This document shows, in pieces, positions 13,895 to 22,433 of a DNA stretch of 26,878 nt. Position numbers and translations under genes: made by a program. This DNA comes from Prevotella sp. UBA1104 (lineage in GTDB: Bacteria > Bacteroidota > Bacteroidia > Bacteroidales > Bacteroidaceae), in the NCBI GenBank assembly GCA_002314055.1, contig DCBP01000124.1:55457-82334 (forward strand), read 5' to 3'. How positions within the stretch are numbered: the first letter of the stretch is position 1; every line of letters begins with the position of its first letter. Under the pieces are notes generated by a model. The model saw only the letters and a list, made by a program, of their open reading frames with translations. It searched no databases and was not told the origin of the DNA.

Positions 13895-16468
13895 ATGAAT
13901 GAATTGCAAAGAAAGATATACGAGTATTTCGAGCGTGACCCTGAGTTACGGGTGTTGTTCATATTCCAAGACGCCGTGGATATGTTTACAACAGCCGAGC
14001 TTGAAAGCGCAGAATGGCAACAGGGCTATCGGTATGTAGACTTCAAGGGCGACTGGTTCACCACGAAATACCACCTCGACAACGACTGGCAGAACGACCG
14101 GGTCATCATCTTCTGTCATCAGGAAAGTCCACTGAAGAAGAAATCGCTACAGGCATCGTTTCCTCTTATGGATGTGCTTGCAGCCAACATGGAGTACCAC
14201 AGCCAAAACTATGCGGCATTCATGCAGCAATATGCGTTGCCTACAACCGACAGCCGTCTCTTGAGGTTTGTGGAGCGAAACGTCATCGCCTTGCAGTCAA
14301 GTAAGATGCTGCGCTTCTTCATGCCCTATTATCAAGACGGCAGTATAACCTACGACCTGATGGTACGTGGATTTATAAGCAGTTTTATGGGAGCTAACCG
14401 TGTATTGGATTGGGACAACATCGTCCTGAAAGTGCTTTTGCTTGGCAGAGAGTGTGAAGATGAAAAGCAGCGTGATTTCTATGTGAAACTACGCAGATGC
14501 AAGGATGCGGAAAAAGCACTGAATGAACATCTTACCGACATCTTCGGTGTGTCGTATAATGATGACACCAAAGAGAAAGTGGAAAAGATAGTGCATGTGT
14601 TCAAATATAACGCCATTGTGCAGAACCTTGCTCCAGTGGCTGCCGACAACTACAAGCAGACAAGAATCACCGACGGCGTGGCTTTGCAGCACATGAACCG
14701 CATATTGGAGTTGGCACTCACGGGCGACAAGACAACCGAAGCTCTTACCGAACTCTTCAATGAATTGGGCAGCGAAGTGCGCGATGATGACATCATACGC
14801 TGGTATGGTACAGGTGCCAACTACTATTATGTGCCAGAAGCACTCTGCTTGCCAATCATTATGACCCTATTGGTGGAAAAGATTGAGACGGAGCCAACGG
14901 AAGTCATTAGCCGCATTGAGGAACTGATGCTGAAGCATAGCGACAACCGGGTGATGGCTGCCGTGATGGATTACGCAGTCATTGTGGCAAGACTCTATGA
15001 GAAGGCACTCTCGCTTGGTTCGCTGACGCTCAATACTGCCGATGAGTATGTGATGAGGTATGAGTCGGACTATTGCCTCATTGACCAGTATTACCGGCAA
15101 GCCAATGAGACATACTTTGACATAGATCCTACTTGCGAACTCTTTGACACGTTGCAGCAAGTAAAACTTCGCCTTGACCAAAACTATAGCAAGCTTTGCA
15201 ATCGCATCAACTTGGAGTGGACACGCTGTCTGAAAGAAACAGGCGGCATGAACGAGGTGCATCTGCTGCGCCAACAGAACTTCTACAATGAGCGAATTAA
15301 ACCTGTTCAGAAGAAGGTGGCGGTCATAGTGAGCGATGCCCTCAGATATGAGGTGGCGCAGGAACTCATTGGCGAGTTGGCAAAGTCGAAGCATATCGCA
15401 ACCTTGAAACCTGCCTTAGCCATGCTTCCATCGGAAACAAAATACTGTAAGCCGTCGCTGCTTCCTCACCGTGAACTGAAGCTCTACGGAAAGGACGAGG
15501 AACAGGACATGGCTGTCGACGACCACATTCTCGACACTCTACAGAAGCGTTCAGAACATTTACAAGCTTATCGCGACGGTGCCGTTTGTGTAGACTTTGA
15601 GGAGGTTGCCAAATACAATCAAGATAAAAACCGGGAAATATTCAAACATTCACTTGTCTACATATTCCATGATGTCATCGACAAGGTAGGACATAAAGGA
15701 AATTCAGAGGATATCGTGCGGAGTTGCAGAAAGACCATCAAGGAGTTAGCAACGATGATTCCCAAAATCCATGCGTCATATAATGTGACAGAGGTATATG
15801 TTACAAGCGACCATGGTTTTCTTTTCAATGACATAGAGTTTAAAGAAAAGGACAAGCACAAAATCGAAGAAGATTGCTTGGAGCGTAGCACACGTTATTA
15901 TCTAACAAAGTCGAAAGACAAGGTGAATGGTGTTGCGAAATTCCCGCTCGGCGAGGTGTCGGGCATGGTAAATGCCAACGATGTGATGGTGGCAGTGCCG
16001 GAGGGAACCAACCGTTTTAATGCTCCATCGGGTGGATATATGTTTACGCATGGCGGCGCTGCATTGCAGGAGTTGATAATCCCTGTTATTACAAGCAGAC
16101 AGGAAAGGGCAGACAACAAGCAGCCAGTAGGCGTGATGATACTCGACAGACGACTTTCGATACAAGCCTCACGTCTGAGATTCAAGCTGTTGCAGACCGA
16201 AGCTGTGTCTATGGACATGAAGGAAAGACACATAAGGGTTGCCTTGTATCATAACGATGTAGCCGTAACGCCGGTCAAAGACATTCTTCTTGACAAGACA
16301 GACACATCTTTGGACAACAGAAAGATTCAGGTAGACCTCACGCTCAACAAGAATGTTGATGCCAAGGTATTGCAACTGAAAGTGTTTGATGCTACAGATG
16401 AGCTGAATCCACTTATTAAGGAGAATGTTACGAACAATACGTTGATTGAAAATGATTTTGATTTCTAA
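13895..16468 (+). CDS. pglZ: BREX-1 system phosphatase-superfamily protein PglZ
   Basis: An 857-residue BREX-1 type PglZ. The N-terminal half is helical (start MNELQRKIYEYFERDPELRV with LFIFQD). The C-terminal part is the alkaline-phosphatase-like PglZ domain with metal-binding motifs: VIVSDALRYEVA (Asp481), MLPSETKY, FHDVIDKVGH (His592/Asp593) and TSDHGFLF (Asp639, His640). The set of residues looks complete, so the enzyme is probably active as a metal-dependent phosphodiesterase or nuclease-like hydrolase; its physiological substrate is unsettled. PglZ is a signature protein of all BREX types. It lies 7 bp after pglX-C and 18 bp before brxL. Confidence 0.95.
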   Translation: MNELQRKIYEYFERDPELRVLFIFQDAVDMFTTAELESAEWQQGYRYVDFKGDWFTTKYHLDNDWQNDRVIIFCHQESPLKKKSLQASFPLMDVLAANMEYHSQNYAAFMQQYALPTTDSRLLRFVERNVIALQSSKMLRFFMPYYQDGSITYDLMVRGFISSFMGANRVLDWDNIVLKVLLLGRECEDEKQRDFYVKLRRCKDAEKALNEHLTDIFGVSYNDDTKEKVEKIVHVFKYNAIVQNLAPVAADNYKQTRITDGVALQHMNRILELALTGDKTTEALTELFNELGSEVRDDDIIRWYGTGANYYYVPEALCLPIIMTLLVEKIETEPTEVISRIEELMLKHSDNRVMAAVMDYAVIVARLYEKALSLGSLTLNTADEYVMRYESDYCLIDQYYRQANETYFDIDPTCELFDTLQQVKLRLDQNYSKLCNRINLEWTRCLKETGGMNEVHLLRQQNFYNERIKPVQKKVAVIVSDALRYEVAQELIGELAKSKHIATLKPALAMLPSETKYCKPSLLPHRELKLYGKDEEQDMAVDDHILDTLQKRSEHLQAYRDGAVCVDFEEVAKYNQDKNREIFKHSLVYIFHDVIDKVGHKGNSEDIVRSCRKTIKELATMIPKIHASYNVTEVYVTSDHGFLFNDIEFKEKDKHKIEEDCLERSTRYYLTKSKDKVNGVAKFPLGEVSGMVNANDVMVAVPEGTNRFNAPSGGYMFTHGGAALQELIIPVITSRQERADNKQPVGVMILDRRLSIQASRLRFKLLQTEAVSMDMKERHIRVALYHNDVAVTPVKDILLDKTDTSLDNRKIQVDLTLNKNVDAKVLQLKVFDATDELNPLIKENVTNNTLIENDFDF

Positions 16469-16486
16469 TTTAGTCTTCTAAGGCTT

Positions 16487-18517
16487 ATGGATTTGCAACA
16501 GAAAATAATGGATTGCTTCATCGGCAAAGTGGTGCGAAAGGACTTGGCTTTTCTTGTGAAAGGAGGCCTTCCTGTGCCTACCTACGTGCTGGAGTATCTT
16601 CTTGGGCAGTATTGTGCCAGTGATGACGAAGAGGTGATAAGTGAAGGCATTGAAAAGGTGAAGCAGGTGATACAGAACAATTATGTGCATCGTGCGGAGG
16701 CGGAATCGGTAAAAGGACTGATACGCGAGAACGGCAAACACCGCATCATCGACAAGGTGACGGTTGTATTGAACGAGAGAAACGATGAGTATCAGGCTAC
16801 CTTTGCCAACCTTGGGCTGACAGGTGTTCCTATCGGTACCGACTATGTGCGCCATAACCCCAAACTGTTGAGTGGCAATGGCGTGTGGTGTATCATTACA
16901 TTGGGCTATATCAGTGGTGAGAATATCAAGGTGAGATGGGAAATTCAGACATTGAAGCCTATACAGATTTCAAACATCGACCTACAGGAATACATTGACC
17001 AGCGTAAGAACTTCACTACCGAAGAATGGATAGACTTTCTAATGCATACCGTGGGGTTGAACCCAGAGGTGATGAATCGTCGTGAGAAGTTCATAACCTT
17101 GGCTCGTCTCCTTCCTCATGTGGAGAACAATTTCAATTTCATGGAACTGGGTCCGAAAGGTACAGGTAAGTCTCATGTATTCCAAGAGTTGTCCCCATAC
17201 GGCGTGCTTGTAAGTGGCGGCGATGTAACCAGTGCCCGACTATTCGTAAAAATTCAGGGAAATAAAGAAATCCTTGGACTTGTGGGTTATTGGGATGTCG
17301 TGGCATGGGACGAATTTGAACAGCAGAAAGGACGTAACGTAGATGCCGTGCTTATAGACACCATGCAGAACTATCTCGCCAACAAGTCGTTTAACCGTGG
17401 CAAGGGCACTCACGAGGCAAGTGCTTCCATGTCATTCGTGGGCAATACGAAGCATACCGTTCCGTATATGCTGAAGAACTCGCATCTTTTCGAGAGCATA
17501 CCGACGGCATTCATAAAGGGAGCCTTCCTCGACCGTATGCATCTCTACAACCCAGGTTGGGAAATCAAGATACTAAAGAAGGACAGCTTTTCAAAGGGGT
17601 ATGGTCTTATAACAGATTATATCGCAGCTGTACTTCACGCTCTCAGAAACGATGACAGAACCGCACTGTTGAAGGACTATGCCAAGTTTGACGGTTCCCT
17701 CTCGGAGCGTGACCATCTTGCCATTCGCAAGACCTTCTCTGGCATGATGAAACTCATCTATCCAGATGGCAACATGACCGATGAGGAGGCAAAGGAACTC
17801 ATCGACTTTGCCGCCGAGGGGCGTAAGCGTGTGAAAGACCAACTCTATATCATCGACAGCACGTTCTGCGCCGAGCCGGCTAAGTTTCAATATCTCTGGC
17901 TGAAGACCGGCGAAACAATAAAGGTGGAAACACTTGAAAACATTGAACACAAGCAGACAAACACTGGGGAAACAGATGAAGAAGATGAAGTGAAACAGGA
18001 AACAAAGACTCCTGGATCCCGTCCTCGTATCAAACCACTTGTTGCCAAGACTATATCTATTAGAGAGAATCAAGGTGGCGTTACCTATAAAGACCTCTTT
18101 GGTGACTATTTAAGAACAGCAAAGAAAATCAATGTGACAGACCCTTTCATCCGTCAACCCTACCAGATAGACAACCTTGTAGATTTCATCCAGATGGTAA
18201 AAGATGTATCTACGGTGCAAGATACCGTCAAAATTCATCTGAGTACACAAAACGATGATGACGAGAAAGTGGCAGAGGTGATAGACTCTTTCAATGACTT
18301 GGCTGATGAGTTGTTGCCAATGGGCATCGAGTTTACGTTTGACTTCAAGGCAGACCATGACCGCTTTATCCAAACAGACACAGGATGGACAATAGCTCTT
18401 GGTCGAGGATTGGACATCTATGAGAAATTTGGCCGTTTCTCATTGAGCCGCTGCAATCAGAGAAATCGCCGTTGTAAGGCATTTAATGTTTCAATCAACC
18501 AAACGGAAAATCGATGA
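16487..18517 (+). CDS. brxL: BREX-1 system Lon-related AAA+ protein BrxL
   Basis: Last gene of the operon, 676 residues, as expected for the Lon-related BrxL family. Walker A is GPKGTGKS at 222-229; Walker B is VVAWDE ending at Asp275/Glu276; the AAA+ sensor region follows (FVGNTKHTVPYM). The N-terminal region precedes a LLGQYCASDDEEVI segment typical of the family, and the C-terminus ends LGRGLDIYEKFGRFSL...NRRCKAFNV. I do not see a canonical Lon catalytic Ser/Lys context. Family knowledge: BrxL forms large rings that enclose DNA and is needed for phage restriction but not for host methylation. A charged linker occurs at about 485-510. Confidence 0.95.
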   Translation: MDLQQKIMDCFIGKVVRKDLAFLVKGGLPVPTYVLEYLLGQYCASDDEEVISEGIEKVKQVIQNNYVHRAEAESVKGLIRENGKHRIIDKVTVVLNERNDEYQATFANLGLTGVPIGTDYVRHNPKLLSGNGVWCIITLGYISGENIKVRWEIQTLKPIQISNIDLQEYIDQRKNFTTEEWIDFLMHTVGLNPEVMNRREKFITLARLLPHVENNFNFMELGPKGTGKSHVFQELSPYGVLVSGGDVTSARLFVKIQGNKEILGLVGYWDVVAWDEFEQQKGRNVDAVLIDTMQNYLANKSFNRGKGTHEASASMSFVGNTKHTVPYMLKNSHLFESIPTAFIKGAFLDRMHLYNPGWEIKILKKDSFSKGYGLITDYIAAVLHALRNDDRTALLKDYAKFDGSLSERDHLAIRKTFSGMMKLIYPDGNMTDEEAKELIDFAAEGRKRVKDQLYIIDSTFCAEPAKFQYLWLKTGETIKVETLENIEHKQTNTGETDEEDEVKQETKTPGSRPRIKPLVAKTISIRENQGGVTYKDLFGDYLRTAKKINVTDPFIRQPYQIDNLVDFIQMVKDVSTVQDTVKIHLSTQNDDDEKVAEVIDSFNDLADELLPMGIEFTFDFKADHDRFIQTDTGWTIALGRGLDIYEKFGRFSLSRCNQRNRRCKAFNVSINQTENR

Positions 18518-18637
18518 AACAAGACATGCGTATAAGTAGCCCTGCCAGAGCTTGCTCCTCGAATGAACTTTATTTATAGATGGGTTGACCTATCATTTTC
18601 AGCCGCACAGCTTGAAAAGATTGGTAGAATATAAGTG

Positions 18638-18672
18638 GCACCAAAGGTGCACCCATGCTGCACCTTTGGTGC
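18638..18672. repeat. Perfect 14-bp stem hairpin
   Basis: GCACCAAAGGTGCA (18638-18651) pairs perfectly with TGCACCTTTGGTGC (18659-18672) around a 7-nt loop. Each arm is itself nearly self-complementary (GCACC-AAA-GGTGC). There is no T-run after it in either direction, so it is not a standard intrinsic terminator, but it lies 121 bp beyond the brxL stop and could protect the 3' end of the BREX transcript. Confidence 0.65.
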
Positions 18673-18768
18673 AGTGGTCAAATACTGCCGGCAAATGATT
18701 GGTCTGGTTCAACTTTTATATCCAATAAAAATATATAGTAATATTTTACTGTTATCATTGTTTCATGC

Positions 18769-18896
18769 GTGAGGGATAGTGTGAGGGGTCAGCATCGACC
18801 CCTCACACTATCCCTCACCACTTGAAACCTCGATAAACAGGGACTTTCAGACCCTTGTGTGAGGGTGTGAGGGTAAAAAAGCAAAAAAACTTTTTC
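18769..18896 (-). repeat. Right flanking repeat of the BREX island with perfect 22-bp hairpin
   Basis: The reverse complement of 18790-18896 matches the left repeat at 3259-3372. At its inner end, 18769-18790 and 18797-18818 are perfect 22-base inverted arms (GTGAGGGATAGTGTGAGGGG plus TC) around a 6-nt loop. The left copy instead has the same motif in tandem, so the two copies differ at this end. Probably a dispersed palindromic intergenic element. Confidence 0.7.
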
Positions 18897-18917
18897 AATC
18901 TGTACAGTTTGAAATCA

Positions 18918-19017
18918 TAGTAGGTGCGGTGTCTCACCGCACAATTAGGAAGTCGTATCTAACCTATAAATAGTTTGAATTTTCTTGCTACTGTGCGGTG
19001 AGACACCGCACCTACTA
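18918..19017. repeat. Perfect 25-bp inverted repeat pair, 50-nt spacer
   Basis: The arm at 18918-18942 starts TAGTAGGTGCGGTGTCTCAC and is the exact reverse complement of 18993-19017. Each arm also contains its own palindrome GTGCGGTG-TCT-CACCGCAC. A diverged single copy of the arm with its left flank is present at 23712-23785, so this is a dispersed element. Confidence 0.75.
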
Positions 19018-19324
19018 CCAGAGGTCTTTCTTTCGTTATAGTCAAGTCATAGGGAATAAAAAACAAAGGGGTTGCACGGTTTCACAACCTTGCAGCCCCC
19101 AACTTAAACAACCAATAAAAGAAATAGATTGTACTATTTTATTTTCTTTTTCACGGCAGCCCGCAAGACTCGTCATCCGGCGAGCCGCCACGTATAGTCT
19201 AAATTATTCGATACCAAATCTTGTAAGAGCCGTCAGACGGTAACCTCATTTTATTTGATAATCTGATAAGTCCACTGTCTTTCAGCAGGAGCCTTACTGT
19301 CTTTTGTAAAGCGAAACCGGACAG

Positions 19325-21514
19325 TTATCTAATGAACAGTAGTTCGCGATACTTAGGCAACGTCCAGAGTTCGTCGCTTACAGTCAGCTCCAACTTGTCG
19401 ATGTGGTAGCGTATCTCCTCCATTTTCGGAGCCACTGTATCGTGGTAGGCAATAGCCTTTTCACGCTCGTCAGTAATCTTGTTAGCCACCTTGCGAGCGT
19501 TGACAAGTTCCTCTACACCCTTCTCGATAATCTGAGTGCGCTCAGCGATGTCGCGAATAATCTTCATGTTGCGTGAGCTGAGCTTCTCTGCCTCTTCCTT
19601 AGGGAATACAGAACGCATATTCTCCACATTCTTCAGCAGCATACTCTGATAATGGGTAGCCACAGGGATGATATGGTTCATAGAGAGGTCGCCGAATACA
19701 CGAGCCTCAATCTGAATCTTCTTAGTATAGGTTTCCCATTTCACCTCGTTGCGGGCCTCAAGCTCCTTCTTTGTCATAACGCCCAGATCGGTGAACATCT
19801 TGACAGAAGAGTCGCTCAAGTAGTTGTCGAAGATAACCGGGCAACTTGTCTCGCAGTCGAGACCGCGCTTCTTAGCTTCCTCAACCCACTCGTCGGAATA
19901 TCCGTTGCCGTCGAAGCGGATAGGCTTGCAAGTCTTGATATCCTCGCGCAATACTGTGATGATAGCCTTTGTCTGATCCTCACCCTTTGCGATAAGAGCA
20001 TCAACACGAGCCTTGAAGTCGTTCAGAGCCTCGGCAACGGCAGAGTTGAGGGCAATCATAGCCGAAGCACAGTTAGCCTCAGAACCTACGGCACGGAACT
20101 CAAAACGGTTACCCGTGAATGCGAATGGTGAAGTACGGTTACGGTCGGTATTGTCGATGAGGAGTTCCGGAATCTCCGGGATGTCCATCTTCATGCCCTG
20201 CTTGCCTTCCATCTTGAATACGCTCTCGTTGTCGCTCTTCTCGATATGCTCGAGCAGTTCAGTAAGCTGTTTGCCGAGGAAAGAAGAGATGATTGCTGGC
20301 GGTGCCTCGTTGGCTCCCAGACGATGAGCGTTTGTAGCACTCATGATAGAAGCCTTGATAAGTCCGTTGTGACGGTAAACACCCATCAGTGTCTCCACGA
20401 TGAAAGTAACGAAACGCAGGTTAGACTCAGGAGTCTTGCCAGGAGCGTGGAGCAGAACACCGGTATCGGTAGAAAGGCTCCAGTTGTTGTGCTTACCGCT
20501 ACCGTTGATGCCGGCGAATGGTTTCTCGTGGAGCAGAACGATAAAGCCGTGCTTGCGAGCCACCTTCTTCATCAATGACATGAGGAGCATGTTGTGGTCA
20601 ACAGCCAGGTTGCATTCCTCGAAGATAGGAGCAATCTCAAACTGGTTCGGTGCAACCTCGTTGTGGCGAGTCTTGCAAGGGATAGAAAGTTCGAGAGCCT
20701 GAACCTCAAGATCCTTCATGAAAGCCTGAACACGATCAGGTATAGTACCGAAGTAGTGGTCGTCCATCTGCTGGTTCTTGGCAGAATCATGTCCCATCAG
20801 CGTTCTGCCGGTAAGCATAAGGTCCGGGCGGGCACTGTAGAGGTCGGCATCAACAAGGAAGTACTCCTGTTCCCAACCGAGGTTGGATGTAACCTTAGAA
20901 ACCTTAGGGTCGAAATAATGGCAAACTTTGGTTGCAGCCACGTTCACGGCATGAAGAGCGCGAAGCAACGGAGCTTTGTAGTCGAGAGCCTCACCGGTGT
21001 AAGAGATGAAGACAGTAGGAATACAAAGAGTGTCGTCGATGATAAATACAGGAGAAGTAGGATCCCATGCAGAATATCCGCGCGCCTCGAAAGTGTTGCG
21101 TATACCGCCGTTAGGGAACGAACTTGCGTCAGGCTCCTGCTGAACAAGCAGCTTGCCGGAGAATTCCTCAATCATTCCGCCCTTTCCGTCGTGCTCGATG
21201 AAGGCATCGTGCTTCTCGGCAGTACCGCCGGTAAGCGGCTGGAACCAGTGAGTATAGTGAGTAACGCCGTTCTCCTCAGCCCACTGCTTCATGCCGTTAG
21301 CCACGGCGTTGGCGATAGAGCGGTCGAGTGTAGCGCCATTGTCGATAACATCGATAAGCTTGTCATAGACATCGGCAGGCAGATACTTGTACATCTTAGC
21401 ACGGTTGAACACGTATTTTCCGAAATATTCGGAAGGGCGCTCAACAGGTGCAATCACTTCCACGGGGCGTTTCTTGAACGCCTCTTCAACAACCTGAAAT
21501 CTTAAATTTGCCAT
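19325..21514 (-). CDS. glnN: Type III glutamine synthetase (GlnN)
   Basis: ATP-dependent synthesis of glutamine from glutamate and ammonium, the entry point of ammonium into metabolism. The length of 729 residues is normal for the GSIII class of Bacteroidales and much longer than GSI (about 470). Recognisable blocks: WFQPLTGGTAEKHDAF, the glutamate/ATP region FAGINGSGKHNNWSLSTDTG, and HRLGANEAPPAIISSFLGKQ. The cytoplasmic enzyme forms a double hexamer (family knowledge). A predicted promoter sits about 45 bp upstream of the ATG, so it can be expressed separately from the porin gene upstream. Its neighbours, PII and Amt, support a nitrogen-assimilation locus. Confidence 0.96.
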   Translation of the reverse strand: MANLRFQVVEEAFKKRPVEVIAPVERPSEYFGKYVFNRAKMYKYLPADVYDKLIDVIDNGATLDRSIANAVANGMKQWAEENGVTHYTHWFQPLTGGTAEKHDAFIEHDGKGGMIEEFSGKLLVQQEPDASSFPNGGIRNTFEARGYSAWDPTSPVFIIDDTLCIPTVFISYTGEALDYKAPLLRALHAVNVAATKVCHYFDPKVSKVTSNLGWEQEYFLVDADLYSARPDLMLTGRTLMGHDSAKNQQMDDHYFGTIPDRVQAFMKDLEVQALELSIPCKTRHNEVAPNQFEIAPIFEECNLAVDHNMLLMSLMKKVARKHGFIVLLHEKPFAGINGSGKHNNWSLSTDTGVLLHAPGKTPESNLRFVTFIVETLMGVYRHNGLIKASIMSATNAHRLGANEAPPAIISSFLGKQLTELLEHIEKSDNESVFKMEGKQGMKMDIPEIPELLIDNTDRNRTSPFAFTGNRFEFRAVGSEANCASAMIALNSAVAEALNDFKARVDALIAKGEDQTKAIITVLREDIKTCKPIRFDGNGYSDEWVEEAKKRGLDCETSCPVIFDNYLSDSSVKMFTDLGVMTKKELEARNEVKWETYTKKIQIEARVFGDLSMNHIIPVATHYQSMLLKNVENMRSVFPKEEAEKLSSRNMKIIRDIAERTQIIEKGVEELVNARKVANKITDEREKAIAYHDTVAPKMEEIRYHIDKLELTVSDELWTLPKYRELLFIR

Positions 21515-21558
21515 TGTTTAAAGTTTTATTTATATGGTTCTTGTTTTTTTTTACTGTG

Positions 21559-21589
21559 CAAAGGTAATGCTTTTTTCTATTGCAGCATA
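21559..21589 (-). promoter_or_regulatory. Predicted glnN promoter
   Basis: On the minus strand TACCTTTG (21559-21566) matches the -7 consensus TAnnTTTG exactly; a -33-like TATG (21586-21589) lies 19 nt upstream. The expected start of transcription is near 21550, giving a leader of about 35 nt. An imperfect inverted repeat, AAAGGTAATGC (21560-21570) against GCATACCTTT (21585-21594), overlaps both elements and could be an operator. Confidence 0.5.
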
Positions 21590-21677
21590 CCTTTTGTTAT
21601 TTTATTCACGGCTTTGTGTGTCTTTTTGTTGTAAGACAAACTTCTTCACCGTGATAATGTACTATATTCCTATACTT

Positions 21678-22385
21678 TTAAGGTCTGAGAGTGAAGCCAA
21701 AAACGAAATACGCTTTCTGTGTGCTCGGGTTTGCCGATATACTTGCAAAGAGCGGTAACGTGAAGGATTTTGTTACCGTAATTTCCTTTTCCGCCTTCAG
21801 TGAAACGTTTGTTACCGCAAATCCGTTGGCATTGGCATAGAAGTCAGTGGCATACGGCACGGCACCCACAGCAGCCGTCCAGTCGCAGCCGGCAAGTTTA
21901 AACGGTGCGCTTGCCTCTACATACGAAGAGTAAGCGCGGTCGCCACTTTTGTTCAGACCGTCGGCTCCGGCAAAGTTAGTGTACCACTGCAGAGCGACAG
22001 GACCGAAGTCGTAGCCAATGTTAGCTTCGAACACATGAAGAGTCTTGTGGCTTGCATAAGAGAAGTACTTTCCTTCCTTAGCACTCCAGTAGTCGGTAAT
22101 CCCCACATTGAAACCGCCCGTGGTATAACCTAACGTTAGGTCAATCTCCTTGTTGTCGTCAGAGTTGGAGAGTCCGTAGTTGCCCCAAGCCGAAAGCGAC
22201 AATCCTTTGTATGCCACACCCAAAGTAGGCTGCACGCTGATATCGCCCAGATGCTGTCCACGCCATACATAATCACTGACAAAGTCTGCAGAAACCGTAG
22301 CTTCAACCTTGTCCTGTGCAGTCATCGTCGTAGCAAGCGCTGCCATTCCGGCAACCATCAAGCCAAATCTCTTCAAATTGTTCAT
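21678..22385 (-). CDS. TorF-like outer-membrane porin / beta-barrel protein
   Basis: A 235-residue secreted barrel. A signal peptide of about 23 residues (MNNLKRFGLMVAGMAALATT, cleavage near TAQ-D) is followed by alternating beta strands. The conserved start VSADFVSDYVWRGQHLGD with QPTLGV resembles the Gcw_chp/TorF putative porin family. The C-terminus AYFVFGFTLRP is strand-like. It lies 48 bp after dapL on the same strand and 163 bp before glnN. The context suggests a role in nutrient uptake under nitrogen control, perhaps letting ammonium or a nitrogen compound through the outer membrane, but substrate and function are unproven. Confidence 0.75.
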   Translation of the reverse strand: MNNLKRFGLMVAGMAALATTMTAQDKVEATVSADFVSDYVWRGQHLGDISVQPTLGVAYKGLSLSAWGNYGLSNSDDNKEIDLTLGYTTGGFNVGITDYWSAKEGKYFSYASHKTLHVFEANIGYDFGPVALQWYTNFAGADGLNKSGDRAYSSYVEASAPFKLAGCDWTAAVGAVPYATDFYANANGFAVTNVSLKAEKEITVTKSFTLPLFASISANPSTQKAYFVFGFTLRP

Positions 22386-22433
22386 AAGCTTTACGTTTTT
22401 AGTTAATATTGTGTTTGTGTAAAAAGCTCACTT

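Larger units (their letters stand above)
18518..19324. other. Convergent intergenic region, repeats only
   Basis: About 800 bp between the rightward BREX operon and the leftward glnN. It contains a 14-bp-stem hairpin (18638-18672), the right BREX flanking repeat (18769-18896) and a 25-bp inverted repeat (18918-19017). The stretch 19020-19324 shows no gene, RNA or clear terminator that I can support. An 81-codon open frame at 18998-19243 lacks family resemblance and begins inside a repeat. Confidence 0.6.

Noticed and set aside
18514..18579. 21-codon open frame overlapping the brxL stop (ATGA)
   Set aside because: Too short with no recognisable feature; overlap can occur by chance.
18918..19017. 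Two 25-bp repeats as a mini CRISPR
   Set aside because: The repeats are inverted, not direct, with no cas genes, and a third diverged copy lies elsewhere.
18998..19243. 81-codon plus-strand open frame after the 25-bp repeat
   Set aside because: Starts within the repeat, no similarity to a known protein, no promoter or Bacteroidetes start context.
19296..19325. ACTGTC/GACAGT inverted repeat as glnN terminator
   Set aside because: Six-base arms, 18-nt loop, overlaps the stop codon and lacks a T-run.
20594..21505. 303-codon plus-strand open frame
   Set aside because: Antisense to glnN, which is unmistakable; treated as a shadow.
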